A stretch of 64,000 bases of DNA from UBA6168 sp039819485 (GTDB taxonomy: Bacteria; Bacteroidota; Bacteroidia; Chitinophagales; Saprospiraceae). Where the stretch lies: contig JBCBRY010000019.1 of the NCBI GenBank assembly GCA_039819485.1, positions 31,115-95,114 of the forward strand, given 5' to 3'. Shown in pieces: positions 53,283-62,248 of the stretch; within the stretch, counting starts at the first letter, position 1, and each line of letters begins with the position of its first letter. Below the pieces are notes generated by a model. The model worked only from the letters and a program-made list of their open reading frames with translations. It searched no databases and had not been told where the DNA came from. The translations under genes and the position numbers were made by a program.

Positions 53283-55130
53283 ATGAAAATAACCTTTTCC
53301 ATTATTCTCACTGCTTTACTCTCCTTTTCCGCCTTCTCCCAGATCGAAGACGATTGCAAACTCCGCATCGGCACCAACCTGGCCGGCCCCGCTGACTGGG
53401 GTGCTGAATTTCCTTTCGTCGATATCATGAAATACAGCCGCACCTGGATCTCACACAACAACGCATGGATCGGCGGCGGTGAAAATGCCTGGGACACCCA
53501 GGTGCTCGACCAGATGGAATTTGATGAAAATGGCTATCCCTTGTACCTGCCGGTCGACGTGCCGGGCGAGGAAGCACCACAGGTCGTACGCACCGTCTGG
53601 GCCAATACAGAGGCATTGCCGGAGGGAATTTACACGGTGCTGTACGACGGCACCGGCGAGCTGGACGTGTGGGGAGATGCGACGCTGCTGAGCGAGGAAC
53701 CGGGGCGTTTGGAATTCCAACTGACTTTTGAAGGAGACATTTTTGCACTGGAAATCTTTGAGTCTCAAATGGGCGATCATGTCCGCAACATCCGGGTACT
53801 ACTGCCCGGTACAGCAGCGACTTATGCAACCAACCCCTGGGAACAGCACTGGACGGACAAACTGGAACCGTTCACGTCTTTGCGCTTCATGGACTGGGGC
53901 TATACCAACAGCTCTTCCATGCGCCAATGGAGCCAGCGCACCCAATTGGATGACTATACCTGGACACAAAAAAACGGCGTGCCCTATGAAATGTGGGCGG
54001 CCCTCTGCAACCTGAAAAAAGCCGATCCCTGGATCTGCATACCTCATGCCGCCGACGATGATTTTGTCTTTCAAATGGCCACTTTTTTCCGGGACAACAT
54101 CGACCCAGAGCTGACCATTTATGTGGAGTACTCCAATGAGGTCTGGAACTGGTTGTTTGAGCAGGCGCATTATGGCCTCGATTCGCTTGACCAAAACCTC
54201 GAATGGCCGGAACGGGTCGCTCCCCGCATTGCCCATGTGATGCAAATCTGGACGGATGTTTTTGCCGGGCAGACAGACCGGCTGGCGCGGGTACAAGGAA
54301 CACAGCACGGCTGGTACGACATTGGTCGCCGTATTTTCCAGCAGTTGGAAGATGACGGGCACGACCACCTCATTGATGCCATCAGCCCAGCCGCCTATAT
54401 GGGCCTCGACCATGATTTTATCCAAAACAACTGGGATGAAAATACCACCGGACAGGAAGTGCTCGACCACGCCGCCGTTTATACTTTTGATCAAAACGAA
54501 TGGGCTATGCAGGGCTGGTACGAACATGCCCAACTGGCTGCCGACAAAGGGAAAAAACTGGTGTTTTACGAAGGTGGCCAACATTTTACGCCACATGTTT
54601 TTGGACAAGTACCGACCTACTGCGAGGCCCTGACGGAATGCCAGACACTGCCTGCCATGTACGATATTTACGACCGTCTTTATGACACGCTGCGCACGCT
54701 CAGCCAGGACGAAATGTTGCTGATGAATTTTTCTTTTATTTCCCCTATCAGCTGCCAGTACGGCACCTGGGGGCTGACCCAACACCAGTTTGATGAAAAC
54801 GAACCTTATGATATGGCTCCCAAGTACCGTGCAGTGCGGGATAATATCGCCATCTACGAAGAATGCCAGAGCGTGGTAACTACTGCGGAGGAATTGAATT
54901 TTGAGATCACCGTTTTCCCTAACCCTACGAACAAAGCATTATTTATTGACTGGGGAGAAATGGCCCCGGTAAAAGATTATGAAGTAATTTTATTCGATTT
55001 AATGGGACAAAAAATATTGCATAAAAAAAATGTACCGTCCATTAATTTAAATCATCTACCGGCAGGTATTTATTCTTTATCAATTACTTCCAGGGAAATT
55101 AACTTGAATAAAATAATTATTAAAAAATAA
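53283..55130 (+). CDS. T9SS-exported glycosidase-like protein
   Basis: 615 residues with a signal peptide (ITFSIILTALLSFSAFSQ). The central part looks like a clan GH-A TIM barrel: LRFMDWGYTNSS, YVEYSNEVWNW (Glu near 286 in the usual acid/base position) and KLVFYEGGQHFTP (Glu near 429 in the nucleophile position), preceded by an N-terminal beta domain (GTNLAGPADWGAEFPFVDI). The last ~80 residues (VFPNPTNKALFIDWG ... LPAGIYSLSITSR) are a T9SS type A domain. It is probably a secreted polysaccharide-acting enzyme or binding protein; the GH family was not identified. Confidence 0.82.
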   Translation: MKITFSIILTALLSFSAFSQIEDDCKLRIGTNLAGPADWGAEFPFVDIMKYSRTWISHNNAWIGGGENAWDTQVLDQMEFDENGYPLYLPVDVPGEEAPQVVRTVWANTEALPEGIYTVLYDGTGELDVWGDATLLSEEPGRLEFQLTFEGDIFALEIFESQMGDHVRNIRVLLPGTAATYATNPWEQHWTDKLEPFTSLRFMDWGYTNSSSMRQWSQRTQLDDYTWTQKNGVPYEMWAALCNLKKADPWICIPHAADDDFVFQMATFFRDNIDPELTIYVEYSNEVWNWLFEQAHYGLDSLDQNLEWPERVAPRIAHVMQIWTDVFAGQTDRLARVQGTQHGWYDIGRRIFQQLEDDGHDHLIDAISPAAYMGLDHDFIQNNWDENTTGQEVLDHAAVYTFDQNEWAMQGWYEHAQLAADKGKKLVFYEGGQHFTPHVFGQVPTYCEALTECQTLPAMYDIYDRLYDTLRTLSQDEMLLMNFSFISPISCQYGTWGLTQHQFDENEPYDMAPKYRAVRDNIAIYEECQSVVTTAEELNFEITVFPNPTNKALFIDWGEMAPVKDYEVILFDLMGQKILHKKNVPSINLNHLPAGIYSLSITSREINLNKIIIKK

Positions 55131-55203
55131 TTCTTTGGCGCAGAAAATAATTTGTTCCGTTAGCTGTAAAGTAGTTTGAAAAAATAAAACTCGTCATTTT
55201 TAC

Positions 55204-55545
55204 TTAATCCCTTCCTGTCAGTTTTTTATTAAATTCAGCATTTACGGTCAGCGCTGATTCTTTTAATTTCTTCAGCATTTTCTCCGGATCAATTAAATCT
55301 GTATTGTAAGTAAACAGCCACATGTTCGTTATTTTACTGACGGCTTCTTTCATTGTCAATTCATATTTTTCGTGAGCTGCGGTCAGTTCGCGAGGCGCTA
55401 CATCTTTTTTCAGTTGCACGATTATTTCATTTTTAATAAATGAAGGATTATCTGGAGTCGTCGTGTCGGCGGCCTTTTTTGTATCGCAGGAAAAAAGTGT
55501 TAAAAATGACAAAAACAGTAAAGTGTTTAGAATCTGATTTTTCAT
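55204..55545 (-). CDS. Lipoprotein resembling a free-standing subtilase propeptide
   Basis: 113 residues. Lipoprotein signal ending LTLFSC (Cys20). Residues 38-112 align by eye with the propeptide of the adjacent subtilase: NEIIVQLKKDVAPRELTAAH against GEILIKLKKGADPETVVARH, and VNAEFNKKLT against IAQFNHLVEL, with matching hydrophobic spacing between. Such inhibitor I9-like folds chaperone and inhibit S8 proteases. It is encoded ~350 bp downstream of the protease on the same strand. Likely a membrane-anchored inhibitor, an inference from similarity and position. Confidence 0.75.
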   Translation of the reverse strand: MKNQILNTLLFLSFLTLFSCDTKKAADTTTPDNPSFIKNEIIVQLKKDVAPRELTAAHEKYELTMKEAVSKITNMWLFTYNTDLIDPEKMLKKLKESALTVNAEFNKKLTGRD

Positions 55546-55892
55546 GTTTTTTATGAATTAAACGTTGAGTTTTTATGTTAAAAAATTATTGCTTGCCCCC
55601 ACTTTTTCCACCTCAAGGGGGCAGAGGGGCGAAACAACACGCAACAAATTATAACAACGAACTGTACTGATTTACCAACTAGGGGACAGCCCAGCGGTAA
55701 AACCGTTTAAGAAAGGTGTTACCGCTAACCCGAACCTGGGCACAAGTTTGTGAATCGTTACGTCTAACTCTAATCTCAAATTTAGAATTAAATAAAAAAG
55801 GCATTCAACTGGCTTATATTTTAAAATAAAATACACAACCAATTGAATGTCCTTTTTATTTATTTCGAAGTAATTTAAAAATTCTTCGCCCG
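55546..55892. other. Intergenic region between protease and lipoprotein genes
   Basis: Contains a GC-rich stretch near 55.6 kb, a pair AGCGGTAAAACCG/GGTGTTACCGCT near 55.69-55.73 kb, and a terminator at 55796-55857. No gene seen. Confidence 0.5.
55796..55857 (-). terminator. Terminator after subtilase gene
   Basis: AAAAGGCATTCAACTGG at the left pairs with CCAATTGAATGTCCTTTT at the right around an AT-rich loop, 36 bp beyond the stop codon of the minus-strand protease gene. Confidence 0.65.
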
Positions 55893-58847
55893 TTAAAGTT
55901 TAGCTACTTTCTGGGCCAATTGTTTTCCGTCTGCGGTCTGGATTTTAATTAAATAAACTCCCGCCGAAATTTGCTCGCCATCAAAAACTACCCGCTGTAT
56001 TTCATTCGTCACACCGGATATATTTCTTGATTGAATTGTCTGGCCAAGCTGATTAATCAAAGATATCCGGACACCCTCTTTTGCCGTATTAAAGGAAAAA
56101 CCGACGGTGATTTGTTCCTTAAACGGGTTGGGGAAAATCTGCATGGCGGCAATGTCTTCTTGCAAATTATTGGTACTGTTGATACAGTCAGTAGTAAATT
56201 CAAGCCTGTCAGAAAAACCACTGAACGTGCTGTCACAAACCGATCGTACCTGAACTTCGTAAGTAAAACACCCTTCGAGGCTGTCCAGCGTGTAAGAGTT
56301 GTTCGTTGCTGTCCTTTCGATCCAGTCAACTGCATTCACCTCTTTATAGCGAACGTTATATTCGTCTGCTCCAATCATGGCGTCCCATTGGATCGTAGCA
56401 ACCACCTCACCAACACTGAACGTATCCAAATTGGCAGGAATGTCACAAGGTGCGACGCCTTCTACGATGATCACACAATAATCCTCTATTTCTCCGAAAT
56501 TTTGCGAAGGGCCGTTACAAGGGGTTGGAACGTCATCAAAATACATGGAAACACGCATCCGTGTCAGGCCCAATGCGGCCGACCCGGGAATACTAATGGT
56601 ACCCGAAACGGCAGATTGTGTCTGAGGCGAAGTATAGACTTCTTCCCCCGGATCACCGAACTCCCCATTCTGGTTGAAGTCGATCCAGACCCTAAAAACT
56701 TCTCCAAATTGAAACCCACTGTAACCGGGCGTCAAGGTAATACCAACACTGTTATTCGTGGCCAGGACGATGGAATCGCCTCCGGTAAAATCACCATAGC
56801 CGCTATTGTCACCGGAAATATTTTCAAGCGTATCGATCGCAACCGACTGAATCCATTCATCTGCCGTACTGAGTGCAGGCGCCTCACAATAGACAAGGTC
56901 AAGGCAGGCACCGCACCCCTTGGTTTTGAATTGGATGTCCTCTGTCACCTTCCCCAGGCTATCGGGACAGACCGTCTGTACCCTGACTTCATAATTGGTA
57001 CAGGGCATCAAGTTCATAAATTCAAAATTATTCCCTGATGTGTTTTCTATCACCCAATCCATGCTATCGACTGGCCGAATATAAACATCATAGCTCTGAG
57101 AAGCCAATACATTGCCCCAACTGGCAGAGGCGGTCGTTTCCGTGATATCTGAAATGCCAAACCCGGCTGGAGCATCGCAGCACCCTTCTGTTTTAAATGC
57201 AAAAACAGCGGAGTAGTCGGAAGCAATCGTATCACAACTGCTGATTACCTGAAATTCATAATCCGTACAGGCCAGCAGTATATCAATTGGATAAGGAGAA
57301 GACGCACTATCCACAACCACCCAATCTGGTGCCCCAACCGGCCGCCAGCGCAAAGTGTCTACCCGGGCAGAATCATTGTTGGTCCAGATCAGGTTCACCT
57401 TTGTATCCGTCAGGTCACTGACCCCCAATCCGGCTGGTGCCGGGCAGGGTCCACAGTTGGCCATGAGCAATTGCACACTGTTGTTCACATTAAGGCGCCC
57501 GCCCGTAACGGTGATATTGTCGAGGGAGGCATTGGGGTCAACGCCCTCCAGGATGTATTGCCGGACCATCAGGGCAGCCGCTCCGGGGTCGGCTTTAGCC
57601 AATGCTGTCAGGTTGGAGCAAGGAGCTGAATAGAGAAGGCCAATGGTGCCGGTCACATGAGGCGTTGCACCCGAGGTACCGCCAAATCCATCGTAGCCAT
57701 TATTGTTGGCAATGTTCCAGGTACCTGCACCAAAGGCACCGAGGTCGATGGTTTCCAGACCGTACCCGGCTCCGGTTACCTTTTCATCATCGTCGTTCAT
57801 ATTGGTTACCGTGATCAGGTAGTCACTGGAGCAGCCGGTCGGCAAGTCACCAAAAACGTCGACATTTTGATTGCCATTGATGGTCGCCCCTGCATTTAAG
57901 ATTCCATATACACCCAGTGTATCATAAAACGCACACCAAAGCGGCGCATCGGCAGGTTGTCCGCCATCCACTCCCCAGGAGGCGTTGGTCGCCACCACGA
58001 ATGCACCCTCTGCGCCATTGGTTTCATTGTACCTGATGCGGGCAGTCAAAGGATAGGAGTAAGCTTCCAAGACCTCACTTTCCACTCCGGTGCCCCCTGC
58101 AACAAGCATCAGTTTCACATCCCAATTGATACCTGCTACACCGATGCCATTGTTTCCCTTTGCCCCGACAATACCCGCCACGGGAGTACCGTGCCAGGCG
58201 TTATTGGTGATGTTGTCGTCGTTGCTTCCAGTGTCCCAGCCCCTAAAATCATCCACAAAACCATTATTATCATCATCAATACCATTGTTGGGGATTTCTG
58301 CATAATTGAACCAGACATTTTCCGCCAAATCGGGATGGGTAATCTGGTACCCACCATCAATGATACAAACGACGATGGTATCCCCCTCGGGAGTCAGCCC
58401 ACCGGTGGTCACATCCCAGGCGAGGTCCATGTCGATATCGGCACCAGGGGTACCTCCGCTTTGTCCTGTGTTTATGTACTGCCACTGATCGTCAAACTGG
58501 GTATCATCCGGAATAGTGGACCGCAACTCTACCAAGTGGTTGAACTGGGCAATTTCAACCAATGGGCTGCGCCACATTGCTGCTAACATTTGCTGTTCAT
58601 CGACTTGTTCCCAATCGAATGTCAGCGCATAGATATCCATGGGCGTGGATATTTTCCTGTCCACTTTCAAGTTGGTAGGTGAACTTCTGAGAGACTGGTG
58701 CCGGGCAACCACTGTTTCCGGGTCGGCCCCTTTTTTCAATTTAATCAAAATTTCTCCTTGCACATGGTCGAGCCGCTGGGCAAAGGTTGGGAGTGAAATA
58801 AAAATGAGTAAGATGACCTTTAATAACAGGCGTTTTGTTTTTTTCAT
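55893..58847 (-). CDS. Subtilisin-like S8 protease with Fn3, GEVED and T9SS type A domains
   Basis: 984 residues from the ATG at 58847 (an upstream TTG is less likely). Signal peptide LLLKVILLIFISLPTFAQ; propeptide ~29-110; catalytic domain with Asp164 (CIIDGGYQITHPDL), His219 (AWHGTPVAGIVG), oxyanion Asn288 (TNASWG) and Ser392 (GGTSGATPHVTG). Three fibronectin III-like repeats follow, with a GEVED domain (FRVWIDFNQNGEFGDPGEEV ... FGEIEDYCV) between the second and third, and a T9SS type A domain at the end (IFPNPFKEQITVGF). It is an exported, possibly surface-bound endoprotease. A lipoprotein similar to its propeptide is encoded downstream. Confidence 0.92.
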   Translation of the reverse strand: MKKTKRLLLKVILLIFISLPTFAQRLDHVQGEILIKLKKGADPETVVARHQSLRSSPTNLKVDRKISTPMDIYALTFDWEQVDEQQMLAAMWRSPLVEIAQFNHLVELRSTIPDDTQFDDQWQYINTGQSGGTPGADIDMDLAWDVTTGGLTPEGDTIVVCIIDGGYQITHPDLAENVWFNYAEIPNNGIDDDNNGFVDDFRGWDTGSNDDNITNNAWHGTPVAGIVGAKGNNGIGVAGINWDVKLMLVAGGTGVESEVLEAYSYPLTARIRYNETNGAEGAFVVATNASWGVDGGQPADAPLWCAFYDTLGVYGILNAGATINGNQNVDVFGDLPTGCSSDYLITVTNMNDDDEKVTGAGYGLETIDLGAFGAGTWNIANNNGYDGFGGTSGATPHVTGTIGLLYSAPCSNLTALAKADPGAAALMVRQYILEGVDPNASLDNITVTGGRLNVNNSVQLLMANCGPCPAPAGLGVSDLTDTKVNLIWTNNDSARVDTLRWRPVGAPDWVVVDSASSPYPIDILLACTDYEFQVISSCDTIASDYSAVFAFKTEGCCDAPAGFGISDITETTASASWGNVLASQSYDVYIRPVDSMDWVIENTSGNNFEFMNLMPCTNYEVRVQTVCPDSLGKVTEDIQFKTKGCGACLDLVYCEAPALSTADEWIQSVAIDTLENISGDNSGYGDFTGGDSIVLATNNSVGITLTPGYSGFQFGEVFRVWIDFNQNGEFGDPGEEVYTSPQTQSAVSGTISIPGSAALGLTRMRVSMYFDDVPTPCNGPSQNFGEIEDYCVIIVEGVAPCDIPANLDTFSVGEVVATIQWDAMIGADEYNVRYKEVNAVDWIERTATNNSYTLDSLEGCFTYEVQVRSVCDSTFSGFSDRLEFTTDCINSTNNLQEDIAAMQIFPNPFKEQITVGFSFNTAKEGVRISLINQLGQTIQSRNISGVTNEIQRVVFDGEQISAGVYLIKIQTADGKQLAQKVAKL

Positions 58848-59489
58848 ACAGGCTTGATTTTTCAATTTTGGTAATGTGTTCTGTTCTAAGTCCTAAGATC
58901 TTACGATTTCCCCTAACCGACAAACCGTTTTATATTGCAAAAGTCAACTAATTGTCACAAAGCAGGTTCGTTTGCATCGAGAAGGAATTGTCCTGTAATG
59001 GACTTCAAGCAAGAAAATTGATTTGAGGCGCTGATCTGTTTATGTGACAAAACTGATTAGTCTTGGCCTGACTGTACCTGACCTCCCCCCGGCCCCCTCC
59101 AGCGGGGAAGAAAAGAACGTGCAAATCTCCCCCGCCGGAGCCAGCCAGCATCCCTCCCTTTTATAAAGTATTCTATTTTACCCTTGATTCGCATTGGGCA
59201 TTGAAATCGTCTTCCTAAAAATAAAACCTGTGAATTTTTGCTCGTATGAACTCCAATTCATACTTTTGAAATCCATTAACTATGAATTCAAACTCATACG
59301 AATCAAATTTCATATCAAATGGAAACACCACCAGCGAACCTGTTTTGAGTAAAAACTTTCTGAACCGGGAAAAAGAATCAAAAGCTACAATTCATCCGGC
59401 GCTGCACAACGGCACCTCGGTCGCTGATAAAATAAAGGTACTTCCTTCACAACAACCAACTGAGTCCCCCTCTGCCAAAACACTTCATC
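58848..59489. repeat. Intergenic region with three repeat elements
   Basis: 59084-59133 holds a GC hairpin unit (CCTCCCCCCGGCCCCCTCCA, AAAAGAACGTGC) like that at 23.5 kb. 59151-59192 is an inverted copy of the AATCAAGGGTAAAAT family. 59242-59261 (TCGTATGAACTCCAATTCAT) pairs imperfectly with 59282-59301. A short frame from 59282 overlaps the next gene and is not judged real. Confidence 0.65.
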
Positions 59490-62060
59490 ATGACGAACTA
59501 CATTTCCCGCTTCAATCCCTATGAGATGGACGACCAGACCATTCTGGCCATTGCCACCGGACGCAAGCAGCCCCTGCGCCAGATCATGGCAGACCTGGAA
59601 GAAATGTACAAGGGCAAAGGCAGCACCGGCCACTTGTTGGTGCAAGGCCCGCGGGGCATCGGCAAATCCTTCTTCTCGAAATACCTCCAGATCCATTTTA
59701 AACAAAAAGAAAAATTCAAGCACTGCCGCTTCGTCCTTTTTCCGGAAGAGCAGGACAACATCGATTTTCCCAGCGATTTCATCCACATGGTGTTGAGTCA
59801 GGTGGAAGAAGGCGGCAAGTTTGAACAGGTGATGACCAAATGGGAAGAATCGGAGGAGGACTGGGCGCTGGCTTATCAGCGGCTAAGAAAATGGATCGGC
59901 GGGCAGCAAAAAAAACATAAAAAATTCCTGCTGGTCGTATTGGTGGAAAACCTGGACACGATGGTGGCCCGTTTCAAAGGCACTGGTGAAAATCGGTTTC
60001 GGGAAATGCTGGAAAGCCTGCCCGGTTTTGTATTGATCGGAGCCACTCCGCTGGCCAATTTTGGCCGGGACCACAACAGGCCGTTGTTTCATGCCTTCAA
60101 ACCCTACCCCCTCCAGCCGTGGAACCAAGAAGACTTCCTCAACTATTTCAACCGCCGCCGACAGATCGAAGAGGCCAGAACGGGAAAAACGTACACCCCC
60201 GCCAAGATCAGCCTGATGGAAAACAAGCTAAAGGCCATCAGTGTGTTCACAGGTGGCTTCCCCCGCATGGCCATCGTACTCAGCAACCTCCTGCTCCAGG
60301 ACGATGTGCTCAGCACCGCCCAAACCCTCCGCGGCCTCATCGACGAACTGACGCCCTATTACCAAAGCCTCACCTCGGACATCCCGCCCAAGAGCCGCAA
60401 ATTGTTCGACACACTGATCCGCTCCGGCGAAAATAAATCCCAGACCGAACTGGCCCAACTGCTCGGCACTTCGCAAAACGCTATTTCGCGCGCCTTCCTG
60501 TGGCTGCTGAACAATAATTACATCATCGGTAAAAAACGAAAAGGCGCCAAGAAATACCGCTATCAGGTGACGGACCGGATCTACTGCCTGTACTACAAAA
60601 ACCGGCAAGTGTTCCACGACCAGGACTTTTCGGCCATTTGGCTGTTGGCCGATCTTTTGGTTTCGCTTTATGAAGAAGAAGATTTGCGCAGGCGGGCATT
60701 AAGGTACCTGGAAGACGGGTTTGACCGGGACCGGCGGGAACTGGCCAGGCTGAGCTTGCACCGTCGGGGGATGCCAAAGGAGTGGCTGCCGAAGGAGGGA
60801 GACCAGGATTTTTGGAAAAAGCTATTGAATGAAAAAGAGGTAAGTTCCGCAGTTTCAAAGCTTGCTGAACCTTTGGTAAAAAAATTATTTGAAGTCAAAC
60901 ATTTGGAGAGTGAACAAGACGCAATCGACCATGTAGAAAAATATTTTGATGGTTTTAAACAGTATTTTGAAAATGCTGAATTAAGCATCAATGTAGTGAA
61001 CCTTTTTATCAACTTTCCCCTGTTAATTGAAAAACAGGAATGGCACAATGCCATTCTGCACTTTTGGGATAAAATTCACAAAACAGGAGAAGAAACGAAC
61101 AACACCATCATTGAAGCCATAGGGCTCGAGTACGTTGGCAGATCACTATCGGTTCTTGGTGAATTAAAAGACGCTGAAAAGGCATTCAGTAAAGCTATTC
61201 ATTTATATGAAGCCATTGGGCTCAAATCCAATGCAGCCACAATCCATTTCTTAACAGGAGCTGATTTATTCAAATTGAAGGAATTTGAAAAAGCCATTGA
61301 AAGTTATAAAAAGGCACTAAATAGCTTCAATCTAAAAGACGACTTAAATGCAAAGATTAGTTGTTTGCTGTGTATTGGAACGACACAACTTTTATTGAAC
61401 AAATTTGAAGAATGCCATGCAACCATAGAAAAAGCCCTGGCTTTGCATGAGGATATAAAAGACCTCAAAATAAAGGGCCTGACTTTTTACTTAATGGGAA
61501 TTACATTGACCCATTTAGGCAAAAACAAAAAGGCACTACAAAATCTCAACTTAGCGAAAACATTATTGGAATTAACTGATCCATTTTCGGAAATGCAAGT
61601 TTTAGAAGGTTATATTGGCACCAACTACATTCTTCTGGAACAATTTACTACGGCATGGGAATTACTCGAAAAAACGGCCGAATCAAAAGAAAGACTATTT
61701 CAAAAATTAACCGATGCTGTTTATTTTAAAGCATCCAAAAAAGGGAAAGCGGAAGCATTTGCCGTTGGCAATGATTTACTGACCCATTTACATAAATCTG
61801 CGGACCTGTTGAATATCAAAACAAGCCTCTCCTATTTTTTCGCCCAATTATTAAAAAGAACCACCCCCCCTCCCCTCTTCGAGGAACTCTGCGAAAAAGC
61901 CAAGGCCATCTTCCCCTCCCCGGCTGCACAGACCATCATCAGGGCAGCACAGGCCACGGTGGAATATCTGGTAGCTGGAAAAGACGAAGCCTACCTGGAA
62001 AACCTGCCACCGGACATGGCACTGGCGGTGCAGGCAATTGTAAGAGAAGGGGGTTTGTAA
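59490..62060 (+). CDS. STAND-like/AAA ATPase with winged helix and TPR domain
   Basis: 856 residues. N-terminal P-loop ATPase: Walker A GPRGIGKS (53-60), Walker B FLLVVLVENLD (~146-156), sensor VLIGATP (~181). A winged-helix region follows (~305-365: SQTELAQLLGTSQNAISRAF). The C-terminal half is helical with tetratricopeptide repeats (~530-750, for example GELKDAEKAFSKAIHLYEAIG and KEFEKAIESYKKAL). This order matches archaeal-type/STAND signalling ATPases, where TPRs sense a ligand. No effector domain is fused and no partner gene is adjacent, so the output is unknown. Confidence 0.85.
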   Translation: MTNYISRFNPYEMDDQTILAIATGRKQPLRQIMADLEEMYKGKGSTGHLLVQGPRGIGKSFFSKYLQIHFKQKEKFKHCRFVLFPEEQDNIDFPSDFIHMVLSQVEEGGKFEQVMTKWEESEEDWALAYQRLRKWIGGQQKKHKKFLLVVLVENLDTMVARFKGTGENRFREMLESLPGFVLIGATPLANFGRDHNRPLFHAFKPYPLQPWNQEDFLNYFNRRRQIEEARTGKTYTPAKISLMENKLKAISVFTGGFPRMAIVLSNLLLQDDVLSTAQTLRGLIDELTPYYQSLTSDIPPKSRKLFDTLIRSGENKSQTELAQLLGTSQNAISRAFLWLLNNNYIIGKKRKGAKKYRYQVTDRIYCLYYKNRQVFHDQDFSAIWLLADLLVSLYEEEDLRRRALRYLEDGFDRDRRELARLSLHRRGMPKEWLPKEGDQDFWKKLLNEKEVSSAVSKLAEPLVKKLFEVKHLESEQDAIDHVEKYFDGFKQYFENAELSINVVNLFINFPLLIEKQEWHNAILHFWDKIHKTGEETNNTIIEAIGLEYVGRSLSVLGELKDAEKAFSKAIHLYEAIGLKSNAATIHFLTGADLFKLKEFEKAIESYKKALNSFNLKDDLNAKISCLLCIGTTQLLLNKFEECHATIEKALALHEDIKDLKIKGLTFYLMGITLTHLGKNKKALQNLNLAKTLLELTDPFSEMQVLEGYIGTNYILLEQFTTAWELLEKTAESKERLFQKLTDAVYFKASKKGKAEAFAVGNDLLTHLHKSADLLNIKTSLSYFFAQLLKRTTPPPLFEELCEKAKAIFPSPAAQTIIRAAQATVEYLVAGKDEAYLENLPPDMALAVQAIVREGGL

Positions 62061-62240
62061 AAATGACATTTTTTCCTGGGCTTGGAGTGGGTGTTTAATT
62101 TATATATTAACTATTCGCCAAAGTAAAATGTCATTTTTAGTGGATCAGGTTTTTAAGATTGTGAAAAATAACATTTTACTTTGGCCTGAAATAATTGTTA
62201 ATTTATATATCAATCATTTTAAAAAATAAAAATGCCATTT
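62061..62240. repeat. Two diverged MITE-like copies (E1, E2)
   Basis: E1 (62061-62143) has AAAAATGACATTTT and AAAATGTCATTTTT ends; E2 (62163-62240) has AAAAATAACATTTT and AAAAATGCCATTTT ends. Both share a TTAATTTATATAT centre, marking a subfamily distinct from copies A-D. They occupy the whole convergent spacer. Confidence 0.65.
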
Positions 62241-62248
62241 TAAAAAAG

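Noticed and set aside
53799..54785. 328-codon antisense frame in the glycosidase-like gene
   Set aside because: Fully inside a sense gene with signal peptide and T9SS domain; no domain in the antisense protein.
59282..59524. 80-codon frame upstream of the STAND-like ATPase
   Set aside because: Overlaps the ATPase start in another frame, low-complexity polar sequence, begins inside an inverted repeat.
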